Shown: positions 32,561-44,067 of the stretch, in pieces
How positions within the stretch are numbered: the first letter of the stretch is position 1
Layout: the number at the start of each line of letters is the position of its first letter
NCBI GenBank assembly: GCA_020205615.1
Contig: CM035160.1
Coordinates: forward strand, 121,983,552 to 122,047,551
DNA from: Panax quinquefolius
Taxonomy: Eukaryota; Streptophyta; Magnoliopsida; Apiales; Araliaceae
Length of the DNA stretch: 64,000 nucleotides
Reading direction: 5' to 3'
The notes under the pieces: model-generated
Seen by the model: the letters and a program-made list of their open reading frames with translations, nothing else
The model's database searches: none
Told to the model about the DNA's origin: nothing
Program-made: the position numbers and the translations under genes

Positions 32561-33180
32561 AGAAGGGTTTTCTCGAATCGCTACTCCATTAACTTCGCTA
32601 ACTCGAAAAGATACAAAATTCGGTTGGAGCGAGGAATGTGAGAAGAGTTTTCAAGAACTTCGAGAGGAGACTCATTTATTTTGTTACGACAATACCATCG
32701 GCTCGGAGGATTTGTCATCTCTGATGATGCTTGAGGGAAAGGGGTTAGGATGTCATCATGCAACATGGGAAAGTCATAGCCTATGCCTCCGACAACTTAA
32801 AGAATATGAGAGGAATTATCCTACTCATGATCAAGAGTTAGCGGTGATCATTTTTGGCGCTTAAGATTTGGAGGCATTACGTATGGAGAGAAGGTGGAGA
32901 TCTATACGGATCATAAAAGCCTCAAATATTTCTTCACTCAAAAGGAACTCGACATGTAATGGCAATGGCGATGGCTTGAGTTGTTGAAAGATTATGATCA
33001 TACCATTGATACCATCCTGGAAAAAGCGAATGTAGTGGCGATGCATTAAGTAGAAGATCATATCTTGAGATGCAGAGTGCATTATTGTCGTATGAGGCCC
33101 ATTTTATATGACTTAAAAGGATGGAGATAGAGTTAAAGACTCCGGGGACCCATGTGATGATGGCGAATATCTGAGTAGAA
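32561..33180 (+). pseudogene. pol: A-plus RNase H remnant
   Basis: Highly frameshifted. Recognisable fragments: SRIATPLTSLTRKDTKF (about 32570-32625), FQELR, VIAYAS (about 32772-32790), the NYPTHD-like region (about 32810), and [18 protein letters not shown] (about 32894-32957). It ends with LKDYD and a TAC CATTGATACC remnant near 33010. Confidence 0.8.
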
Positions 33181-34100
33181 GCAGACTTTAATCGATAAAA
33201 TTAAAATTTGCTCAAGCTCTGAGGACACTGGGTGATCGTATAAGGAAGAAAGTGCAAGAAGGTGCTATCTTAGGAAGCAAGAATCGATGAAGAATGAATA
33301 CTTCGAGTCAACTCTAGACTTTATGTTCCTAATAACCCTAATTTAAAGTATAAAATCATGATGGAGGCACACAACACACCGTTTGCAATCCATCACAGGA
33401 GTACCAAAATGTATCGTGATCTTGACATACATTTTGGTGGAGCAATATATGAGAGAGAGAGATAGCGGAGTTTATCTCAAGGTGTTTAACTTGTCAGCGA
33501 GTCGGTAGAGCATCAAGTACCAAAAGGTCCATTGCAACCACTTGAAATTCCGGAATAGAAGTGGGAGCACATTACCATGGATTTTCATTCTTGGTCTTCC
33601 CAAGGTTTCTCAAGGCATAGATGCGATTTGGGTCATTGTTGATAGATTGACCAAGTATGCTCATTTTCTACCTATCGAGAAACTTATACACTTGAGCGTC
33701 TTGCTTTCGTATGTACATAAGCGAGATTGTAAGGCGCATGGTATGCGGTATCCATAGTTTCGATCGAGACCCAAGATTCACTTCAAGATTTTGGGTTAGT
33801 TTGCAAAAAGCTATGAGCGCGGATTTCTGATTTAGCTCGGCATATCATCCTCGAAGCGGATGAGGCGGTCGGAGAGGACTATTCAAACTCCTAAAGATTT
33901 ATTAAGACTATGTGTCCTTGACTTCAAAGGAAGTTGGGATAAGTTCTTACCATTGGTGGAGTTTTCCTACAACAAGCGGTTATCAAACAAGTATTGGCAT
34001 GGCTCCATTTGAGGCGTTGTATGGAAGAAAGTGTCATTCTCGGTATCTTTGGGATGAGGTGGGTGAAAGCAACGTTGTTGGGATCATGAGTTAGTGCGTA
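33181..34100 (+). pseudogene. pol: A-plus integrase remnant
   Basis: The zinc-binding end is partly visible (EAHNTPFAIHHRSTKMYRDL, 33360-33420; LTCQRV, about 33487). First core block: TMDF (about 33577-33590) and IDAIWVIVDRLTKYAHFLP (33620-33680). Second Asp: FDRDPRFTS (about 33760-33785). The Glu block has decayed (33840-33880). [16 protein letters not shown] is intact (33985-34035). There are many stops and frame changes. Confidence 0.82.
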
Positions 34101-34635
34101 TGACTACGGAAAAGATTCAAACGATCCCGATAACGTATAAAAACCTCACAAGATCGACAAAGAGTTATCTTTGATCTTCATCGAAAGGACGTGGAATTCG
34201 ATATTGGAGATCGTGTGTTGTTACGTGTTGCTCCATGGAAGGAGTTACGAGATTTGGAAAGAGAGGAAAGCTCGACCCTCGATTCATTGGCCCATTTTAA
34301 TCCTCGATCGAGTAGGAACTATGGCCTATAGACTTGCCTTACTGCTGAAGTATGTCTCGTGTTCATAACGTTTTTCACATATCTATGTTCGTAAATATGT
34401 GAAAGACCCGAACCACATTATTGAATTAGAACCGGATGAGATAGAGGAAGATTTAGCGTATGAAGAGTTACCTGTTAAAATTTTGGATAAGAAGGATCAT
34501 ATTCTACGCTCTAAAGTTATACCTCAAGTTAAAGTTTTGTGGAGAAACCACGATGTTGAGGAAATGACACGGGAGTTAGAATGCGAAATGAAATTAAAGG
34601 TATCCTCACATCTTGATATACAGTGCGTACCCTAA
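34101..34635 (+). pseudogene. pol: A-plus integrase C-terminus and chromodomain
   Basis: The last open piece (34399-34635) contains YEELPVKILDKKDHILRSKV, IPQVKVLWRNHDVEE, then MTRELE where the family has ATWELE, so an aromatic position of the chromodomain is changed. Upstream, GDRVLLRVAPWKGV-like and FHISMLRKYV-like pieces are spread over frames. A stop at 34633-34635 is followed closely by the polypurine tract. Confidence 0.83.
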
Positions 34636-34647
34636 TTTTGAGGACGA

Positions 34648-34667
34648 AATTTCATAAGAAGGGAGGT
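34648..34667 (+). other. A-plus polypurine tract
   Basis: AATTTCATAAGAAGGGAGGT directly precedes the LTR start at 34668. The text GAGGACGAAATTTC just upstream is the usual chromovirus post-stop sequence. Confidence 0.8.
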
Positions 34668-37486
34668 TGTAAGACCCCAACTTTTATGAATAAAAGAATA
34701 ATTTTCTCGAAATATATTTTTGAATATTATGGTGTGGATTTGATATAATGTTATAGTTGTGGGTAATATTTACAAATTTTGCAAAGTAAGCAAGTGGTTA
34801 TATAATATTCGATTGGTGGGGAATATTCATTTTAACGAGGGGAATATTAAATGCGATGGCACAATCATTGGTGGACCCCCTAGCGGAAGTATTGTCGTAG
34901 TTAGAAAAGCAGCGAAATTATCTTTTATAAAAATAACGGTGAAAGTGTTTGAATTAAAACTATTGAACTACCCGGTAGTAAAAAATACGATGTCGTGTGG
35001 TTGCGTAGTAGTAGCTACGGTATTGATTATTGATGCTTACGTGAGAAGTCACTCGGTTATACTCAATTATTGCTACGATAATTGATGCATCATATCTCTC
35101 GTATTATTGATTCAATTATTGTCACAATATCATCTGCATAATAATTTATTATTATTAAATCAATAATTGAGATGACAAAGTTATTCATATTATTATTTGC
35201 AATATTGATGATATCAGAAGTTACATCGAGGAGAGGTTTGGTCACCTAATTTGCTTGATAAGGAGAAATCCTTATCGGAAAGCCCCTCTTTCACAGGAGC
35301 GACTGGTTGTTAAATATTGTGAGTTATAATATTAATGATGAATAAGTTATGTTGATTAAAGATGAAATTGATAGTTCCATTGTGTTGGGATTATTAGTGT
35401 TAGTGGAAATCGATATTTTTTTCGACAATAATTGTTGTCTGGAGATTATATTGACCAATCGGGTAATTAATCGGATAAATGAGAAATTAATTGCTATTAT
35501 TTCACATGCTTATAACTATTTGTTCACATATGTGTACTATTGATTCACATTCATGTACTATTAGGGGAGGTGGTGCAAGATTGATAATACTCGCATGACT
35601 AAATTAAAAATGGAGGTATAGTTGAAGGTACTTATCTTGTAATTAGTTTTTTCACATGATTATACTATTGAGTCACATGATTGAACTATTAATTCACATT
35701 ATTTACTATTGGGGAGGTGGTGCAAGTTTGATAATACTTGCGGGACTAAATTAAAAATGAAGAAAAGAGGAAGGTATTATCTTGTAATATTTGAGCCCCA
35801 AGCGTGCAATTATCGAAACTATATTTTCTATAAATAGAAGCTCATTCTTCCTTCATTTCTCACTAATTCACAAAAGCTTTAGAGCAATTATTATTGAGAG
35901 AAATTATAGAGAGAAAGAAGAAGAAATACGCTACCTCATTTATTCGATTATCCGGTTTTTCTAAGGTAAGGGTATTATTCTTTTCGTATTCATGAAGAGA
36001 GTTATTTTCTTTTCAATACTCGTAAGGGTTGTTATTCCATTCTTTATTATTATGTTGGAATAACTTGTATCATGTGAAATACCGCATACATGGTGAAATT
36101 CTTACATTATTCCATTCTTTATTATTACATTGGAATAACTTTATGCATCTTGATCTATCGCATGCACTGGTGAATTCATTGTTATTCCATTCTTTATTAT
36201 TACATTTGGAACATCCTATACATGCGGATTCTGGCGCATGACACAGTTCCATTCTTTATTATTTATTACATCACATTGGAATAACATGTTATGTTTGGAT
36301 TACTTTGGAACACTGGTGAATTCTTACTGTTGGTGAATTATTACATTATTCCATTCTTTATTATTACATTGGAATAATGCATCTACGTGGATTCTGCATG
36401 GTGGCAAAAAATCCATTTGTGGTTTCATATATTCTATTATACTCGGTTGATTAAAGTTTTGGCTTCTATACTCCATGAAATTAGTGGAATATCCTTGATA
36501 TTTGCGCTTCATCAATATCTCTTTTCATGGAAATATTCTTACGAGCATTCTTGAATTTTACTCCACAAAGCAGTATCATGTTGACAATTTGGACGTTATT
36601 GATTTCTGGATAAATTAAATTATAAATCTTTACAAATTTATCCTTGAACTTGTTATATTGAATTCTTATATCATTGTCATTATCCTCATATTTATAATAT
36701 GTTGAAAGTCATCTGTGGCCTGTAATGCATAGATGGACTTAGTATGATTATGACCAGGGATTATTCGATATAATCATGACCGTAATGTTACAAATGATGT
36801 GGTAAAAGTCCTCATTGGCCGTAGTGCATTGATGGACAGTTGTTGGCATGATCATGATCATTGATGAATACATGAATATCCTTGGCCCATAGTACATGGA
36901 TAATTTGTGGTCGTGATACTAATGAATATCATTGGTCGTAGTGCAGGGATGATGTGGTTTATTTATTAAGCTGAGTCTCAGCGATAAAAGTGATGAAAAA
37001 CCTTTTAAATCATAGAAGATAGTAGATTTTATTCTCTACTTGACTCTTCTAATGGATTGCTTGTTCTGCTGCAGTTAAACTTGATGTTTATTATATTTTA
37101 TCAGTTTAACACTATTGAAGGCTAATGATAATTTATTCTGCATTATCTTAGGCATAATATTTCTTATTGGGCTAGTTGAGCTCACCCTTTCTTTCATTGT
37201 TCTCTTCAGGAAATGAGAAGCGTAATAGGGACTAGTCGGGAGCGGGTGGCGGTCGGATGATAGCATTAGTAGTCCTCACTATTCTGTTAAATAGTGTTAC
37301 AATAAATGTAATGATGACTCCATTGAGTGTGGATATTGTCTAGATGGCAATATTCTTATTAAAACTCTTAGATTATGTTTTGTCGTATTTTACATGATTG
37401 TTGTATAATAAAGTTGTATTTGATTTTTGTACCATGTATTTTGCTACTCAAGATGGGTGATGTATACCTATTTTGGGGGCGTCACA
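34668..37486 (+). repeat. A-plus 3' LTR, intact, 2,819 bp
   Basis: TGTAAGACCCCAAC to GGGGGCGTCACA, followed by TSD GGCGT. It holds TATAAATA (35829-35836), donor-like CTAAG/GTAAGG (about 35961), about five hairpin units (36030-36380) and a canonical acceptor tract GAGCTCACCC..CTCTTCAG ending at 37209. It is the reference for reassembling the split 5' LTR. Confidence 0.93.
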
Positions 37487-37495
37487 GGCGTCACA

Positions 37496-38006
37496 CGAGC
37501 CAACGTCTTTAGCTCGTGTTAAGTTCGTTCTAGGTGAAGAAATATTTGAGGGTTTTGGAGTATATTAGGATGTCATCAATAAAGACAACCACGAAATGAT
37601 CCAAATATTCCTTGAATATCCGGCTCATCATATTCATGAAGGTAACATAGGCATTGGTCAATCTGAAAGACATGACTAGGAATTCGTAATGCCTATATCA
37701 AGTTTTAAAAGTTGTCTTCGGAATGTCATTAGTATTAATCATTAACTGATGATATCCGGAATGAAGAACGATCTTTGAGAAGAATTTAGCACCTTGCAAT
37801 TGGTCAAATAGGTCATCAATGCGAGGTTGCGTACCTATTTTGATGGTGACATGATTGACTCTCGATAGTCGATGTAAAGTTGCATACTCCTATCTTTCTT
37901 CTTACGAATAAAGCAGAACCATGAGGAGATGTACTTAGGGCCAGAATGAAACGGATGTCTAACAGTTCCTGTAGTTGGGATTTTAACTCCTGAAGTTCAA
38001 TAGGAG
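37496..38006 (-). pseudogene. pol: A-minus element: reverse transcriptase fused to RNase H fragment by deletion
   Basis: On the minus strand the fragment starts inside PIELQELK (38006) and runs through LQELLDIRF, a degraded LFVRRK-type finger, and a broken palm to [13 protein letters not shown] (about 37550-37595). At about 37551 it jumps straight to LKYFFT and NELN, the RNase H segment, so about 600 bp present in A-plus are deleted. It ends at CGAGC (37496-37500), where the family D LTR inserted. It is the continuation of 59432-60070, separated by the hAT insertion. Confidence 0.82.
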
Positions 38007-38648
38007 TAGACTTGGCAAACATTGCCCAAGCTTGCATGGTAAGGCGATCTGCCGCCACGGGCGGTTGTGAAATTGCGATTTTTAGCCCAATAAAATTTGG
38101 ACCTTTTTGGTAGGCCCATGGTGGAAGCCCGACCGATGACCAGCACTTCTTTTCTTTTTAAAATAAAATATTGCTACTTGTGGGTTGTGGGGCTTGAACA
38201 CAAGACTTGTTAGTAAATAAATAAGAGTTCAAACCAACTAAGCTACAACTATTTGTTTTTAATACAATCTTCAATATATTATTTCTTTACTTTTGTTCAA
38301 ATTTTACTATTCTTAAAAAGTAAAACCTAAATCGTGCCTAATTTATAATATTATCATCAATACAACTTCACTAACTAATTAAAATTTATTACTTTCCTTG
38401 CAAGTAAATTAGTGAACCTGCCTGAAGTATTTGTGTGCAAACATTTAAGGACATGCATGTAATCTGAATTTACTCTTAAAAAGATGTAGGTAAACAAAAT
38501 AAAAATAAAAATGTTGAGCAACTATACTGACAAACACTTGATGGTGGCTTCAGATAACTTAGTTCATCTCATTACAATGACATTGTAGACACTTAAAATT
38601 TTCTGTACACCTATCACTAACAATATAGGAGGGCAGATTCGTCTTTCA

Positions 38649-39056
38649 GAGATAACCTTGGAAGACAACTCACATTCAGTTCGGATACTATTGGAAGTTC
38701 AGCCTCAACCCCGGAACACACACCTAGAGTATCAAGTCCAACCTAGGAGATAACCCTGAGGAATGTAGTTCTAATACCGAAGAAGACTGATCCATCTTAG
38801 AGATAACCCAGAGATATTCAGTCTCAGTCCCAACATTGGGAGTAGCAACTACCAACCTTGGAGATAACCCCAAGGAATGCAGTTCTGGAGATAACCCCAT
38901 AAATGCTTGTTTCAAATGCATGCAATCAGCTTCAACCTCGGCACTCACACCTAGGCACTCAGTACAAGACCCGGAGATAGCACCGGGTAGACAGGCACAC
39001 CTCAGAGATGACATTGAGGACCTTGACACTTGCGTGATCAATCTCGAGAGATAACC
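38649..39056 (+). repeat. GAGATAACC-motif cluster in U3
   Basis: About eight copies of GAGATAACC or close variants (GAGATAGCACC, GAGATGACA), each followed by a short variable text such as CCAAGGAATGCAGTTCTG or CCTGAGG, at 30-90 bp spacing. The same cluster is in the 3' LTR (56210-56640). GATAA-type cores are known plant promoter motifs; the role here is inference. Confidence 0.7.
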
Positions 39057-39472
39057 ACGAGCGATTGTTCTGCTTTATCATTAAACCGTGATAACCCGGT
39101 TAGGGGCAAAAGTAAATCATCTTGCCACCTTGATGCCACATCGCGCCGTCTCAACATTTTATACATACATTTCTACACAACAATGTCCCACAAGTACTAA
39201 GGAGGTCCAATCCTGAGTGACTATTAAGTAGGGTAACGGATATAATTTGAAGCTTATAGACCGGAGGGCATGGTCCCATCTTCCTGACTTCGTACAACCT
39301 CTAATCCCATGTCATTGCGTAACTCTCGACAATGGCAGTCCAAAACAGGTCTTACATACCTAAGTTGGATGCCCAGATTGTAATTCTAAAAGATCGAGCG
39401 AACATTACAGTGAATGCGTGCACGTACTTTGAGATGGAAGGACCCGCGAAGCCCGGGGAAACTCGGCCAGAA

Positions 39473-39530
39473 CCGCAGGTACATCTGCGGCCTAGCCACA
39501 GGTACATCTGCGGCTCCCCCTCTATAAATA
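39473..39530 (+). promoter_or_regulatory. Core promoter of Tat/Ogre LTR with paired CAGGTACATCTGCGG motifs
   Basis: Two copies of CAGGTACATCTGCGGC (ending 39491 and 39514) stand just before CTCCCCCTCTATAAATA. The 3' LTR equivalent is at 57049-57105. A related pair occurs internally at 54985-55026. Confidence 0.7.
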
Positions 39531-39946
39531 GAGGGCTTGGGGTGGCCATTTTGTAAGAGAAAAAGGCGAGGAAGCCCTGTCAAATTTGCTCTGAACTCAC
39601 CCTACACTGAGTACTTTCTCATTTTAAACACTTGTGAGCTCACATATATTTGCTTTTTATGTGGTGGGAATGAGTGTTCATCCTTTTAAAGATATAGAAG
39701 TCTTCTTTGGCAGCCCACTGTAAGCCTTCTTACACACTTTAAAGCCTTTCTCTTCATCTTTGCACACACCATTCTTCATGTTGAGAGTCGTGTTGCGTGT
39801 GTTTGCCGGACTTCAGTTCGTGGTTTCATTTCCGTTTGTACATATATATATATACTTACATATATATATTTTTATATATGGACTAACATTTTCGAGTTAT
39901 GCCTCAATTGAGCCTAGACTTTGGTCTGGAGCGTTTATTTGCTTTC

Positions 39947-40010
<64 letters not shown>

Positions 40011-40997
40011 TTTTAGTCCTGCCTAGAGTTTACTTCATGGCGGTTGACCGTCTTTATAGCTTTCTTTACTTTTCGTCCCGCCTTGAGTTTACTCTGTGGC
40101 GGTTGATTGCTTGCATATTTTTATTTAAATTTATAGTCCCCCATAGAGGTGCTTCGTGGTGACTGATCATGTCTGTATATATATATTTACAACTTTTATA
40201 TATATACATGCTTACTGCTTTATTATCAATTGCGGCCTCATGTGAGCCTAGGAATCACGTGATCACAGATTCAATCTACTGGATCTAGATTCGGTTCCCG
40301 TGATGGACATTTTCAGCTGTAAGCAGCTTGTAAATTTATTCACGGTGTTTGGATTTCCTCAGATGGTTTTCATACCCACGAGGAGTTCGGCATTATTTTG
40401 TACATTATTTTATCGAAGATGCTTGGCATCTCAAAAAATTAAAAACAATCAAGCCAAACACTTAGTAAAAAATAGGAGTGTAAAAGGTTTCAATTACTAT
40501 TGAGCACAAGGGTTTAAAAAAACCTCTTTTATAAAACATCACTGCCATATCTTGTTAAAACTGAATTTTTACACAAATTCAAACCCTATGTATATAGGTG
40601 CGAACGAGTCCTCGCACTACTTCCAAATAATTGCATATTGATCCACACACACACATATTCATATAACAGTTTCTTGAAAAGTGGCGGTCACTGTGGTAAC
40701 ACGGATATCGGGGGGTGCCTAACACCTTCCCTCAGCATAATCAAGTCCCCAGACCCTAATGAATCTCGGTTTCACCGACCCAATTAGGAGTGTCACATTA
40801 TTGGGTCAATGTGCAAACCTTTTCTCGGTTGTGTTGGTACAACCATATAAAAAACCAACTGGCGACTCTTAACAGTCCATCGTCTACATGATGAATGTCG
40901 GACCTTTTACACTTGTTTTTTCAAACAAATCTCACTAACATGAGAACACCAAAGAACAAGTAACGAAAAGGGACAAATAAAAATCCTGACGTCGACA

Positions 40998-41802
40998 GGT
41001 GGCGACTCTGCTGGGGACACCAGTAGGAGGATTTAAGCCGCTATTACAAGCTTTTCAAAACTGTTATATGCTTGTTTGTGAAAGTTGTATTTACATTTAT
41101 GATGAATGTGTACGAATGCATCTATTTTTCTACGATTAATGCTTTACACTATATCTGCTTGTGATATTAGTGCTTCGCACATGTCATCATTTTCATAAAC
41201 GGTGAGACACGTTGTATGTGAATGTATGTTGTGTGGTTCCTCCACCAGGAGGCTATCCTGTCGGTGTTTGATTACTAGACTCGTAGGAAGACTAATTCCA
41301 ACGAGGCTCAGGAAATGCACCACCCAAATTCGCTCCAGTTGAAAGATCGGATTAACTTCCCGTCAAGTAAATTACGATGATTTGGGAACCTTCATGCCAA
41401 AAAGCCGCGAGATTAACCTACGATAGGTCAGCCTCTGATAAACCAAACATGGAGGAAAGTCTCTTCATGCTTTCTCATTTTAAATTACTTGTAAAAACAG
41501 TTACTTGTAATTTCATTCCATATTCATCTCCATGTAATGAGAAATATGAAGAAACATATGTACATACATTTAAATTAAAACATGATATCATGGATTACAA
41601 ACATCTAACATCTTCCTTGTAGGATAATATTCCTAGAACGGATACATAACATGTAGATATTCACACACATTCCCTAAAGACTAAACTACGCAAGTCTTTT
41701 GCAGGGAAGCAATCAAATCTATTACCCGATCAAAGTCTAAAAAGGCCATGAGCCTACAGATCAATTATCTCGTCATCAGACCAGACTGACCTTAATCCAG
41801 TT
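40998..41802 (+). other. Tat/Ogre primer binding site and untranslated leader
   Basis: TGGCGACTCTGCTGGGGA (41000-41017) follows the LTR after two bases. The remaining leader (to about 41800) includes CCTCCACCAGGAGGCTATCC (41239-41258), able to form a short hairpin. One small ORF (41377-41622) has no recognisable domain. No convincing extra ORF1, as in some Ogre elements, is seen. Confidence 0.65.
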
Positions 41803-43161
41803 TTGCTAAGTAAACAAATCACAGATTTGGCGGTTCTGCTTAAAGAACTACACCAGTCTACTCAGGGAACAAGGATACCCATACATGTTGAATCCTCTAC
41901 ACAAGGAGGAACTCAAGGTCCTGATAAAGCCATTACAGAACCTGAACTGCAATTGGATACGACCAACAAAAGTCATGATATCACCCATCTCAAAAGAGTT
42001 CCAGACACCGGTGACATCAGGAAGAAAGTCCTTCAAATGGAAGAAACCCTTCGTGTAATCAAAGGAATTGGAGCACACTGAAGTGTCTCATATGCTGACC
42101 TTTGTATATTCCATGGGGTTCATTATCCAGAAAAATTTAAAAATCCTGACTTCGAAAAATATGATGGGTTAGGAGATCCTTACACACATTTAAAGGTGTT
42201 CATTAGAGAACTTGGATCTTATCACGGAGGGCGAAGCTTAAGATGCATTTGTTCGAAAAGAGTTCATTTGGAGAAGCCCGTTCGTGGTATATCAGATTAG
42301 ACAACTCAAAGATCCATAGTTGGGAGGATCTAGCTCACGCCTTCCTCACTCAATACATCTTCCAGTCTTAGATGGCTCCTGGTGGGTACCCAGTTACAAG
42401 GTCAAGAAAGCGATCCAACGAGTCTTTTAGAGAGTATGCTCAAAGGTGGGAGGCGCCTTACTGCTCAAGTTATTCCTTCCATGACGGAATCAGAAATGGT
42501 CATGACCTTAATAGACATACAGGAAACTCCTTTCTATGAAAGAGTCTTAGCTGGTATTGGTAAACCATTTTCTGAAATGATTAAACATGGGGAGATGGCT
42601 GAGATGGGATTGAAGTCAGGAAAGTTTCAAGACCTAGCTGCCCTTAAAGCAATTGTTGAGCACATTCAATCCGAAAATTATGGAAACAACCCCCGGAGGG
42701 TCCATAAAAAGAAAGAGGAGAATGTTTCCTTGATACTACAGGGTCAAAAAGGCAATCAGAACATGCCTATCCAGCGGAGAAATTTCACTCCCTTTCAAGC
42801 ACAGTCTGCCAACCCTCCATTGCCAAGAGGTGGAGAAGTCAAACGCCCTCGAGTGTTCACACCCTTAAGGGACTCACTCGAGAACATTCTCACTCTTCTA
42901 ACAACTCAGAAGAAAATCACACGTCTTCTTCCATCAGCTAACTCTAGTGGGAGGGGTTTCAATGCTGCTCAGAAATGTGTTTGTCATGTCGGGGCACCTG
43001 GACATAATACTCAAGATTGTTGGGCCTTGAAACACAATATCCAAGATTTAATAAACAACAGTGATATCGTGGTCACCAAACCAGATCAACCGCACGTACA
43101 AGACAACCCTCTTCCTCAACACAAAGAGGAAGAGGTCAACATGATTAATTGGAGCAGTTGA
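41803..43161 (+). pseudogene. gag: Tat/Ogre gag, one stop and one frameshifted stretch
   Basis: The N-terminus (41803-42081) is polar and ends at a TGA. The body resumes in VHYPEKFKNPDFEKYDGLGD (about 42120-42180), a Tat gag hallmark. A disturbed stretch (42200-42380) precedes an open frame (42382-43161) with PSMTESEMVMTLIDIQETPF and GMAEMGLKSGK-type sequence. Near its end are a repeat-like LPSAN..GRGFN and a zinc-knuckle-like C-x-C-H-x-G-A-P-G-H-x-T-x-D-C segment (about 42985-43020), then WALKHNIQDLINN. The Cys/His spacing is not a perfect CCHC. Confidence 0.85.
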
Positions 43162-43199
43162 CAGAGTTCCAATTTTAACGGTGAATCATCCCAGACCAT

Positions 43200-44052
43200 C
43201 AAAGACGGTGTTGACAAATGGGATTATGCCAAGTTCCAGTTTGTAATGGAACGAAAGATGAAAGCTCTGTGTAAACAGATTGAGCAATTGGCGGAATTGG
43301 TGACCTATCAACATCAAGTCACACGCCAATTAATCAGCCAGGAGCATGCTAGTCTGCTCCCTTTTGTTACAAATACTCCCTCGTCACCTTCATAGAAAGA
43401 AACACTGGAAGAAAAGGTGACTAAGAGAGCAAGTGCCAAAGCCCATAGGAATTTTTCCAATATAAGGGAATTTACATACCTGGGCCAACCTATGGAGGAG
43501 ATACTTCAGATGTTGATCAATGAAGGAAGGATCACTTCTCTTCTACCTCCAATCAATCCCTGTTCCGGACGGTTTAATTCTGATGGAGTATGCCAATATT
43601 ACTCCCATTCTCGCGGTTACAGCACTGAAGAATGATGGGCACTCTACCACCTTATTCAGAATCTAATTGACAACGGTGTCCTGCAACTGGAAGACGATGA
43701 TATTGTGTTATTGGAGAGTGAAAATACTTGTCCTACTAAATGGAAGGGATTGGTAGCAGTTATATCCAATGAGACTGACAGAACTGTTAAACCTGCTATC
43801 ATACAAGCAATTTAACTCAAGGGAATTGACAATCCTTTGAAAGTGGCTGCTCCAGAACCAACCAACGTGCCATTCAGATCACAATATCCTATTATCAGCT
43901 TGCAAAACGTTCCATGGAATAATGGAAATGCTGAAGGATCCACCTCTCATACAATTGTTGCAGTGTCGAAGGAGAATCCATTGTATCTTCCCCAACGGGT
44001 GATGAAGCCTACCATCAAATCAAAGGGGAAAATACATGTGGAGAAGATTTAA
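43200..44052 (+). pseudogene. Second zinc-knuckle-like module between gag and protease
   Basis: The frame continues with a charged segment (MKALCKQIEQLAELVTYQHQ) and a TAG near 43393. Then come PMEEILQMLINEGRITSLLP, NPCSGRFNSDGVCQYYSHSR and WALYHLIQNLIDNGVLQLED. This repeats the order seen at 42870-43060 (DSLENILTLL, KKITRLLPSAN, GRGFNAAQKCVCHVG, WALKHNIQDLINN). The two modules differ a lot, so the duplication is old. Here the His is replaced in part (YYSHSRGYSTEE), and a TGA at about 43633 lies just before WALY. Confidence 0.7.
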
Positions 44053-44067
44053 AAATTCCTCTGCACT

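Larger units (their letters stand above)
7460..37486 (+). mobile_element. Tekay-like chromovirus A-plus, with three nested insertions in its 5' LTR
   Basis: The element is bounded by TSD GGCGT (7455-7459 and 37487-37491). LTRs start TGTAAGACCC and end GGGGGCGTCACA. The 5' LTR survives in four pieces (7460-7875, 11121-11593, 15818-17465, 29591-29851). Removing insertions and duplicated targets gives about 2.78 kb, against 2,819 bp for the intact 3' LTR (34668-37486). The internal region (29852-34667) has a primer binding site, gag, protease, reverse transcriptase, RNase H, integrase and a chromodomain. About 10.4 kb remains after removing insertions. All coding domains carry stops or frameshifts. 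Confidence 0.92.
38584..40997 (+). repeat. Tat/Ogre element 5' LTR
   Basis: Begins TGTAGACACTT, ends GACGTCGACA. It holds a GAGATAACC-motif cluster (38649-39056), paired CAGGTACATCTGCGG motifs (39473-39514), the TATA box TATAAATA (39523-39530) and a (TA)n microsatellite (about 39946-40011). The open frames of repeated Tyr-Ile are microsatellite artefacts. Confidence 0.93.

Noticed and set aside
38649..39056. CRISPR-like array of GAGATAACC repeats
   Set aside because: Repeats are only 9 bases, spacing is irregular, the context is a plant LTR and no cas genes exist.
39760..40026. ORFs with long Tyr-Ile repeats in both Tat/Ogre LTRs (also 57255-57606)
   Set aside because: They are read through (TA)n microsatellites and have no conserved flanks. 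They are artefacts.
41000..41017. tRNA gene fragment
   Set aside because: The 18-base match is a primer binding site next to an LTR; no cloverleaf can be formed from the surrounding DNA.
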